From positions 1 to 64,000 of the forward strand of contig NZ_NIJM01000010.1 of assembly GCF_002836945.1 (NCBI RefSeq): a stretch of 64,000 bases of DNA, written 5' to 3'. The notes under the pieces were generated by a model, which ran no database searches, had not been told where the DNA came from, and worked only from the letters and a program-made list of their open reading frames with translations. Both the position numbers and the translations under genes were made by a program. This DNA is from Shewanella chilikensis. Its GTDB lineage: Bacteria > Pseudomonadota > Gammaproteobacteria > Enterobacterales > Shewanellaceae. The stretch's first letter is position 1. Every line of letters begins with the position of its first letter. Positions 58,625 through 64,000 of the stretch are shown piece after piece.

Positions 58625-59342
58625 GGTTGCCTCCCCGCCCTCGATAACTCTCCCAATCAAACTTAACCGCCATGCCAACGGCCTCTTTCAGGCGTTCATA
58701 GCCCCTCACGCCAAGCACATCGCGCAGGCCTTGGCCGTCAAGATTGGTGATAAACGAGGTAGCCCTGTTGCCGTACAAGCGGCGATCTATGATGCGGGTT
58801 AACCACAGCCGCTCATCGTCGCTACTACGCTGCAAGCCAATCTCGTCAATAATCAACAGCTCAGGCCTGCAAAAGTCTCGCAGCAGCTGTTCTTCGCTGG
58901 TCTGCCCTCGGTAGCAACTGCGAGCCCTGTCCATCAAGTCCATTACGCTCATCATCACCACCGTGTGGCTGCGTTTCATCAAAGCATTGGCAATGGCGCT
59001 GGCAACATGGTTCTTACCGGTACCCGGGTTGCCATAAAACAAAAAGCCACGCCCGGTAGACGAAAACTCAGCAAAGCGCGTTAAAAACCCCTTGGCAGCG
59101 TCAACCGCCTGATACTGGCCCTTGCAGCTGCAGCGGTAGTTATCCAGAGTGCAGTCTAGAAAACGCTGATTCAGGCCGGACTGCCCCACCAGTGCCGCCG
59201 CTCTGCGCGCCTTGTGCTCGCTGGATATCCGCTGCTCATCCTCCAGCCTCATCCGCTCAATCACATCACGCGAGCAGGGTTCAATATGGGCCGGGGCATT
59301 CAAGCGTTGCAGCATCTGCTGCAATGATTGCGATTTATTCAC
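58611..59342 (-). CDS. DnaC-like helicase loader
   Basis: 243 residues from GTG 59342, chosen because GGGGAGGT lies before it and it meets the end of the initiator gene; a longer open frame contains a spurious membrane segment. AAA+ ATPase with Walker A YGNPGTGKNHVASA (the GKNH form, as in E. coli DnaC) and Walker B ELLIIDEIGLQ. It loads the host DnaB helicase at the phage origin, working with the O-like protein. Adjoining gene order O-DnaC is common in lambdoid phages. Confidence 0.88.
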   Translation of the reverse strand: MNKSQSLQQMLQRLNAPAHIEPCSRDVIERMRLEDEQRISSEHKARRAAALVGQSGLNQRFLDCTLDNYRCSCKGQYQAVDAAKGFLTRFAEFSSTGRGFLFYGNPGTGKNHVASAIANALMKRSHTVVMMSVMDLMDRARSCYRGQTSEEQLLRDFCRPELLIIDEIGLQRSSDDERLWLTRIIDRRLYGNRATSFITNLDGQGLRDVLGVRGYERLKEAVGMAVKFDWESYRGRGGNHEAA

Positions 59343-60150
59343 CGTTACCTCCCCAATGATCAAAATCATCCATGGCAGGAACGCCGCTATGCTCAGGTAC
59401 GTTTGCGACACCTCCGCCACCAACCAACCCGCTGTTTTGCAGCCAGCGGAACTCAAAACCAACCCACCCGCGCACAACGCAATAACCCAGGCAATCGTCA
59501 ACACTAAAGCCATGCTTGGCAGCCTCGTGCAGCTCCTTGCCAAGCCGATTAACCGCTGTTTGGGTCAACTTGGCCCGCTTGCTCTGCCTGACAACAATCC
59601 AGTCATCAAACACCTGCTGCGAAGGCACCCCAGGCCACTTCGAAAAATCGAACTGAGTAACAGCACTTTTTGAGCGCTTCGCGCGTTTATTCTTTATAGG
59701 TTCATTGACTGGTTCAAAAGAGTGACTGGTTCTAGTGTCATCTGCTGGCATAGGGGGTGTGTCATCTGCTGGCATACCCTCTGCCATCTGCTGACATACC
59801 CCTGTGCTATCTGCTGGCATAGGTATGTCATCTGCTGGCACAGGTTGTTGCATGCCATGCTCGGCGTGTTCAACCTTGGGTTTTGGGGGAAATTGCAGAC
59901 GATAAAGATTCGACTGGTGACCCAGTTCATTCTTGCGAGGGGTAATCGACAGGTAACCCGCCTTATCCAATGCAGCAATATGGTTTCGCACTGAGCTGTG
60001 CGAGATCTCGCATTGGTCGGCAACATGCTGGTAACTCGGCCAGCACTCGCCGTGGTCATTGGCATTGTCGGCAAGCTTCAACAGCACCAGCTTGCGCAAA
60101 GGGTTACCAACCTTGGCCCGCATGGCCTTAACCATAAGCTCCATGCTCAT
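59335..60150 (-). CDS. O-like replication initiator
   Basis: 271 residues. The N-terminal winged helix-turn-helix (KLADNANDHGECWPSYQHVA, ISHSSVRNHIAALDKAGYL) binds DNA; the C-terminal region (about 165-235) is helical with KRAKLTQTAVNRLGKELHEA. Between them, at about 104-138, are repeats reading PADD/PADS that are encoded by five iterons. This is the layout of lambda O with the origin inside its gene. It starts in overlap with a small early gene and ends in the DnaC-like gene. Confidence 0.85.
   Translation of the reverse strand: MSMELMVKAMRAKVGNPLRKLVLLKLADNANDHGECWPSYQHVADQCEISHSSVRNHIAALDKAGYLSITPRKNELGHQSNLYRLQFPPKPKVEHAEHGMQQPVPADDIPMPADSTGVCQQMAEGMPADDTPPMPADDTRTSHSFEPVNEPIKNKRAKRSKSAVTQFDFSKWPGVPSQQVFDDWIVVRQSKRAKLTQTAVNRLGKELHEAAKHGFSVDDCLGYCVVRGWVGFEFRWLQNSGLVGGGGVANVPEHSGVPAMDDFDHWGGNGE
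59739..59841. repeat. Five iterons, probable origin of replication
   Basis: Copies of CATCTGCTGGCAT start at 59739, 59763, 59785 (one change), 59808 (first base T), and 59829 (last base C), spaced 24, 22, 23 and 21. They lie in the middle of the O-like gene, as in lambda, with A+T-rich sequence next to them (about 59685-59720). The third copy is out of the reading frame of the first two, so selection acts on DNA and not on protein. Confidence 0.8.
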
Positions 60151-60275
60151 ACGTCACCGCCTTGCGCCAAATTGACGCACATCAATGGCTTGGCTATGAT
60201 GACCAAGCCTGAACTCAGGTAAGCGCCCGCAGCTGTCACTAAACTAACGCGGGCGCTTCTGTTTTTGTGGCTCAT
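60147..60275 (-). CDS. 42-residue early phage protein
   Basis: ATG 60275 has CCGGAGGC upstream; the frame runs 42 codons to a TGA at 60147-60149 that overlaps the initiator ATG (ATGA). The start also overlaps the stop of the upstream gene (ATGA). This tight fitting makes it a likely real gene too short for routine calling. Hydrophobic centre GLVIIAKPLMCV. Function unknown; may mainly couple translation. Confidence 0.6.
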   Translation of the reverse strand: MSHKNRSARVSLVTAAGAYLSSGLVIIAKPLMCVNLAQGGDV

Positions 60276-60499
60276 GCTGCCTCCGGTCCATCGTCAGGCA
60301 AACGGCAGCCTGCGTCATACAAACGGGCGCAAATGCCGGTAAAGCTGGTTGAGTGAGAACGCGCCGCAATAGCCGCCATTTTGGCTATCTGCTGCTGGCG
60401 CTCACTGTCTTGCTGCCTAAGCTTTTGGCGGTTGGCCATAAACTCAAACGCCTCGCGTTCCTCTGCCGTTTCAATGCTGATAACATTGCCTTCGCTCAT
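60272..60499 (-). CDS. Small early phage protein
   Basis: 75 residues, helical and charged (AEEREAFEFMANRQKLRQQD, then QQQIAKMAAIAARSHS). ATGA-type overlaps at both ends. Unknown early protein. Confidence 0.6.
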   Translation of the reverse strand: MSEGNVISIETAEEREAFEFMANRQKLRQQDSERQQQIAKMAAIAARSHSTSFTGICARLYDAGCRLPDDGPEAA

Positions 60500-60840
60500 A
60501 TCGCCTCCAATCCCAACGTCTTGCGCAACGTAGAGCGCAACACTGCAACAAACTCATGCCAGGCCAACGCCAACGCTTCACGCTGTTCCATTTCGTCAAT
60601 CACCCGGTCAAGTTCAAGTGATGCAGCCCTGAATGCGTCTATCGCCAGCCCTCTCTCAATTGAGTTTGCCGGCAGCGGGGCCGCCACTTGATAGGCCACC
60701 ACAGTCGCGGCATACGCCTTACCAATCACCGCCAAGGCGCCGCGCGAAAACCCGCAGCGGTTCGCCTCACGCCAAGCGTTAACGTTCTCAGCCTGCATTT
60801 GCGGGTAAATATCGAGTTCAATCAGATCAAGCTCGTCCAT
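60496..60840 (-). CDS. Early phage protein
   Basis: 114 residues from ATG 60840 with CAGGAGGAAG upstream; the longer open frame is not supported. Helical, with LELDRVIDEMEQREALALAW. No family recognised. Overlaps the following gene start (ATGA). Confidence 0.6.
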   Translation of the reverse strand: MDELDLIELDIYPQMQAENVNAWREANRCGFSRGALAVIGKAYAATVVAYQVAAPLPANSIERGLAIDAFRAASLELDRVIDEMEQREALALAWHEFVAVLRSTLRKTLGLEAI

Positions 60841-61036
60841 GCTTCCTCCTGTTAATCCATTCAAAATCATCACGGCAATCCACATCACAAAAACGGGCCT
60901 CAGCGGCAACCGGAGCACTGCAATACAAACAGCGGCCGGTGCTTGCGGCTGTCTGCGCTGGCTTCCTTGCTTGGGCTATTGCCAGGCTGTCAAACAGCTC
61001 AGATACCCGCTGGGCTTCGTCTGCTTCGTTACTCAT
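60827..61036 (-). CDS. Small zinc-finger protein
   Basis: 69 residues: helical N-terminus and a C-terminal Cys cluster GRCLYCSAPVAAEARFCDVD then DCRDDFEWINRR, giving four or five Cys for a treble-clef-like zinc site. Typical of small phage early proteins of unknown target. Overlaps both neighbours. Confidence 0.65.
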   Translation of the reverse strand: MSNEADEAQRVSELFDSLAIAQARKPAQTAASTGRCLYCSAPVAAEARFCDVDCRDDFEWINRRKHGRA

Positions 61037-61622
61037 TGGCGGTGGCTCTGCCAGCGCGAAGGAAAGAAAACTCGGCTTCCAGCAATTGAATACTGGCCTC
61101 AGTCGTCGCCCGCGATTCCCTCAGCTCACGGTGGCACTGAACAACCTGCTCGCGGGTCGGCTGCGAGCCCAGGGTAATAACCGCAATCTGGGCTTCACTG
61201 TTTTCCTTGGTGAGAATTGCCGCCACCCTGCCCGGCTCCAACTGCCCGCCAACAAGGCCTGAGTCTTCCACTACCGTTACCCCTATCGGGCCATACACAT
61301 CATTGAGGTAAGCCATACGCAAATGGGTAGGCATAGCGGCAAGCAAAGCTTGCTCAACATGAAACAGGCGTTCCGGGTTTGGATGGCACTCTTGATACTG
61401 GCCCAGCCAGCGGAAGATCTTCTGGGCATTGATCCTGGCATCGTTGTAAGGGTCATCGGTTCGCGCAAAGCTTATCCCCTCTCTGGCCAGTGGCTGTTTC
61501 AGGCCCAGGCGATCAACAACCTCCACAACACTGGCCGCCAGTGACGCACGGCTCACCTTCGGCAACTCCAACCAGCGGTGAATGGCAACCATTAGCAGGT
61601 CAAGGCGTGATTTGTGTTTCAT
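61029..61622 (-). CDS. YdaT-like early regulator
   Basis: 197 residues from ATG 61622 (AGGGAG upstream). The segment ARINAQKIFRWLGQYQE and the following helices resemble the YdaT family (PF06254), found next to cro in Rac-type and other prophages, where it has been linked to lysogeny choice or toxicity. It is in the place of lambda cII. The end is a coiled helix (SIQLLEAEFSFLRAGR). Confidence 0.55.
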   Translation of the reverse strand: MKHKSRLDLLMVAIHRWLELPKVSRASLAASVVEVVDRLGLKQPLAREGISFARTDDPYNDARINAQKIFRWLGQYQECHPNPERLFHVEQALLAAMPTHLRMAYLNDVYGPIGVTVVEDSGLVGGQLEPGRVAAILTKENSEAQIAVITLGSQPTREQVVQCHRELRESRATTEASIQLLEAEFSFLRAGRATANE

Positions 61623-61653
61623 GGCTAAACTCCCTTTTAGGTTTACCGTGTAA

Positions 61654-61848
61654 TCAAGCTGCTTGCTGCTCACTATCATTTTGCGAATCATCAGCTATTA
61701 GCTTGCCATTGGTGATGCGTTCGAGCTGATACGCTCTAAGTTGTGGGACGTGTTCGCCCCATTGAGATACAGAAGATTTGGTAATGCCCAACGCCTTGGC
61801 TAACGCTGTAGCAGTTTCAAAATGATCAATAGCCATCGACGTTTTCAT
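61654..61848 (-). CDS. Cro-like repressor
   Basis: 64 residues from ATG 61848 with GGAGG upstream. Helix-turn-helix IDHFETATALAKALGITKSS then VSQWGEHVPQLRAYQLERIT, close to P22-type Cro. Divergent from cI across a 108-base operator region; the first gene of the early operon. Confidence 0.85.
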   Translation of the reverse strand: MKTSMAIDHFETATALAKALGITKSSVSQWGEHVPQLRAYQLERITNGKLIADDSQNDSEQQAA

Positions 61849-61956
61849 CAGAAGCCTCCTTTACCATAAGTAAAACCAAGGTTAAGACCTCTTTACTTTT
61901 TAGTCAATATAAAAGTAAAGGACAATTGACAAGATGAAAGTTAAGATTGCTAAACT
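61849..61956. promoter_or_regulatory. cI/cro operator-promoter region
   Basis: A perfect 10-bp inverted repeat CTTTACTTTT (61891-61900) / AAAAGTAAAG (61911-61920) with 10-base spacer. A candidate leftward (cro) promoter is TTGACT (complement of 61902-61907), 17 bases, then TAACCT (complement of 61879-61884), which overlaps the repeat so repressor binding would block it. A TTGACA at 61926-61931 may belong to the cI promoter. Further TTTACTT/AAGTAAA words occur at about 61866-61874. Confidence 0.7.
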
Positions 61957-62649
61957 ATGATGAATGAACGAATCAAAACCAAACGAAAAGAACTAAAGCT
62001 TTCTCAAGAAGCTTTAGGAAAGCGTGTAGGTGTCACTAAAGCCACTGTATCCCAATGGGAGAACGGCATTACTTCACCTGCAGGCGAGAACATGCATAAG
62101 CTGTGTAAAGCGTTGAACGCATCATCATCATTCCTTCTATACGGTGTAGAAGAAAAGAAGAAACTCTCTTCTGATGGTTCATTCCAAGGCGAAATTTCCA
62201 CTTGGGATAACAGCACACCGCTAGATAAAGATGAAGTTGAAGTGCCCTTCTACACTGAGGTTAACCTCTCTGCGGGTAACGGCATCATTGCAGATATTGA
62301 GAACCACGGTCCTAAACTACGCTTCTCTAAATCTACCCTACGCAGTCAAGGGGTTGAACATAGTTCAGTTGCATGTGTGAAAGTTTCCGGTAATAGCATG
62401 GAACCAGTGTTACCTAACGGTAGTACCGTGGGTATTGATACTGCCAACAAAGCCATTGTCGATGGAAAAATGTATGCCATTAATCACGATGGCATGTTAC
62501 GAGTAAAACTGCTCTATACCCTACCCGGTAACGGCTTACGCCTGCGCAGCTATAACCAAGATGAATACCCAGATGAAAGTTATAACGGTGATCAAGCAAA
62601 AGTGATCACCGTTATTGGTCGAGTATTTTGGTATTCCGTATTATTGTAA
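61957..62649 (+). CDS. CI-type phage repressor
   Basis: 230 residues. N-terminal helix-turn-helix (LSQEALGKRVGVTKATVSQW) and C-terminal S24/LexA-type peptidase: catalytic Ser147 in VSGNSMEPVLPNGS and Lys184 in GMLRVKLLY. The self-cleavage pair Ala-Gly is at 106-107 (NLSAGNG). It holds the lysogenic state and is inactivated after RecA activation in the SOS response. Faces cro; followed five bases later by a convergent gene. Confidence 0.93.
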   Translation: MMNERIKTKRKELKLSQEALGKRVGVTKATVSQWENGITSPAGENMHKLCKALNASSSFLLYGVEEKKKLSSDGSFQGEISTWDNSTPLDKDEVEVPFYTEVNLSAGNGIIADIENHGPKLRFSKSTLRSQGVEHSSVACVKVSGNSMEPVLPNGSTVGIDTANKAIVDGKMYAINHDGMLRVKLLYTLPGNGLRLRSYNQDEYPDESYNGDQAKVITVIGRVFWYSVLL

Positions 62650-62654
62650 TTTCA

Positions 62655-64000
62655 TTATTTTATCTTTCTTTTCTTATATCTACTAACTGCAACCTTTCTT
62701 GCATACATATTCATTTTTTTTGCATTAACTAATGATATAATTGTTAGTATCGCACTCCAAGCATACGCAAGTTTCGTGAATAGCGAATCAGATTCAGACT
62801 GAAATAAAAGTGGTAAAAATATCACCACCAATAATAAAATTACCATTAGCAAAATAATAGAAAAATGAGTCATAAATGCATTTTTTTTATGAGGTTTTAA
62901 AAGCAGTTGCTTTTTCTCGTAAGTTTCACGAAAATATTTTTTCTTAAACTCCTCTCCTTGAATAGCTTTAGCTTCTAATTCTTGTCTACTCCTAATTACA
63001 TCATTTATGTATTTATCAGATAAGAAATCTGAAGATAAATATGAAGTGTCGTTTGAAACATCATCTGGATTTGTCGGTACGTTTCTTATCTCAGCATATA
63101 AATAAGCTAAATTTTCGCTATTAAGCTTTCCATCCTTATACTGTTCAGACATATCGGAGTATACTTTAGATACAGATTTGCTGAGTATGGATGACAATAC
63201 TATCTTGGCTTTAATATATGGATCGAATGAGGCTGGTTTGACAACATCCCCACCAAACCCTTTATTTAACTTGAACCATAATCTTTCAGTAAGAAAATCC
63301 AAATCAGTTGCAAATGGTATATTTCCGTTCCCCTCAAATACACCATCTGCGAACGCCAATGAAAGAGACAAACTACTACCAGTAAGGAATATTGCTGACA
63401 CCTTGTCTATACCAATATTATTCCCCTTTCTGAGAACATTGATCTTTGTAAATATTTTCAATATCTCTGAAATCTCATTTTCTATATCGGAGCCATCTTT
63501 TTTACTGTCTCCATAATCATTCCCCAATTTAGATATAAGCTCTTGATTTTCTATGTTATATTCATGAGATTCGTAATAATCACGAGCATCATCTTTGACA
63601 ATGCCTAGACCTTTGATCTCACTCATGAAAATTGCTTTTTTTTGTTTAACATCACTAGCATACCTACAACCGTGAATAATTTTCAACATTGCAGTTTTTG
63701 ATGGATCTGGTCTCACGTGACCTTCAACTATCTTTTGTGCAGCGTAGAAAAAGCTGATAATTTCTTGTTCTGTTTCTTCAAAATATTTTAAAGTTATCTT
63801 TCCGCCTTTCCTCTTTCTATTTGCTTCTCTTATCAGACTATGGAAATCGTTAAAAAGCCTTTTATACAATTCACCGTTAAGCCCTACTGCACTTAGCATA
63901 ATTTCAGTGTCAAGGTAAATAGCAGTATCATTACGCCAGACACCTAAAGTGCTAATATCTGGAGAATATCTAATCCCTGTGTATAAAACTAATCCTTCTT
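62655..64000 (-). CDS. Partial gene: possible PIN-like domain with two membrane helices
   Basis: The frame is open from 62655 to the right edge; an ATG at 63899 is internal, since 33 more codons without stop precede it and read naturally (for example GVWRNDTAIYLDTEIMLSA). That stretch resembles the start of PIN-type nuclease domains, with an Asp after hydrophobic residues (YLDTEIML). The chain ends in two membrane helices (FSIILLMVILLLVVIFLPLL and YAWSAILTIISLV) and a basic tail. Low G+C and odd codon use mark it as recently acquired. Place beside cI is typical of lysogen-expressed defence or exclusion genes. Function is unproven. Confidence 0.6.
   Translation of the reverse strand, partial: EGLVLYTGIRYSPDISTLGVWRNDTAIYLDTEIMLSAVGLNGELYKRLFNDFHSLIREANRKRKGGKITLKYFEETEQEIISFFYAAQKIVEGHVRPDPSKTAMLKIIHGCRYASDVKQKKAIFMSEIKGLGIVKDDARDYYESHEYNIENQELISKLGNDYGDSKKDGSDIENEISEILKIFTKINVLRKGNNIGIDKVSAIFLTGSSLSLSLAFADGVFEGNGNIPFATDLDFLTERLWFKLNKGFGGDVVKPASFDPYIKAKIVLSSILSKSVSKVYSDMSEQYKDGKLNSENLAYLYAEIRNVPTNPDDVSNDTSYLSSDFLSDKYINDVIRSRQELEAKAIQGEEFKKKYFRETYEKKQLLLKPHKKNAFMTHFSIILLMVILLLVVIFLPLLFQSESDSLFTKLAYAWSAILTIISLVNAKKMNMYARKVAVSRYKKRKIK

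Larger units (their letters stand above)
33778..64000. mobile_element. Lambda-type prophage, right end outside window
   Basis: A continuous set of phage genes: cI/cro-type switch, O-like initiator, DnaC-like loader, Q-like antiterminator, lysis cassette, lambda-type terminase, portal, protease-capsid fusion, tail tube, tape measure and tail-tip genes. Nearly all run on the minus strand toward 34 kb. The left junction is placed at about 33778-33790 inside sbcB. The right junction is not in the window. The late genes are all intact in length, so the element may be functional. It adds three apparent cargo genes of deviating composition (ParA, the DUF3892 protein, the partial membrane protein). 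Confidence 0.9.

Noticed and set aside
59342..59543. Longer start for the DnaC-like protein with an N-terminal membrane segment
   Set aside because: The extra 67 codons are antisense-like to nothing real but overlap the initiator gene and lack a ribosome site, whereas GTG 59342 has a strong one.

Overview
The window looks like a chromosomal segment of a Shewanella species (moderate G+C gammaproteobacterium) with a large lambda-type prophage on its right half. The Shewanella assignment rests on the kdnA-kdnB pair (8-amino-Kdo synthesis, characteristic of Shewanella) followed by kdsB, on the zwf-pgl-edd-eda / hexR / pykA arrangement, on a PsrA-like regulator next to fadE, and on yffB-dapE neighbours. 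No database search was possible; all assignments are from reading the translated sequence.

Region 1 (1-3.3 kb): an ACT-domain protein and the general phosphotransferase genes ptsH, ptsI, crr on the + strand. Region 2 (3.4-9.8 kb): a minus-strand operon tctC-tctB-tctA followed by a CitA/DcuS-type sensor kinase and CitB/DcuR-type response regulator, i.e. a tripartite carboxylate uptake system with its own sensor, followed by about 1 kb with no convincing gene. It sits between core loci and may be an acquired block. Region 3 (9.8-17.3 kb): yffB-dapE, an M15 peptidase, an alpha/beta hydrolase, a beta-carbonic anhydrase, kdnA-kdnB, kdsB and a small DUF2897-like membrane protein. Region 4 (17.3-25.8 kb): two small envelope proteins, then the Entner-Doudoroff/oxidative pentose operon zwf-pgl-edd-eda facing hexR, and pykA; HexR-like palindromes lie in front of zwf and pykA, so one sugar-phosphate-responsive repressor can control the block. 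Region 5 (25.9-33.6 kb): psrA-fadE (fatty-acid oxidation), an Smr-domain nuclease, two unknown proteins, a cold-shock protein with long leader, rlmA and an unknown protein.

Region 6 (about 33.78 kb to beyond 64 kb): a prophage. Its left end can be placed because the first 17 codons of sbcB (exonuclease I; the HDYET nuclease motif) start at 33741 and are cut off by a stop at 33792-33794, implying integration inside sbcB. Reading right to left, the prophage carries a cI-type repressor with a divergent cro/ydaT-like early operon, small early genes, an O-like initiator containing five iterons (probable origin), a DnaC-like helicase loader, a tyrosine recombinase in an unexpected internal position, an XRE regulator, a Q-like antiterminator, an orphan ParA ATPase with three tandem 11-bp repeats at its start, then lysis genes (SAR endolysin, nested spanins, holin), terminase, portal, a protease-capsid fusion, tail genes and a terminal secreted protein. 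The head module is of the lambda/siphovirus type. At the right edge, beside cI, is an A+T-rich gene open past the window end that encodes a possible PIN-like domain plus two C-terminal membrane segments.

The most interesting signals are the sbcB disruption, the iteron origin whose repeats change reading frame, the orphan parA with tandem repeats, the internal recombinase, the partial membrane protein beside cI, and terminators placed inside the late operon after the capsid and tail tube genes.
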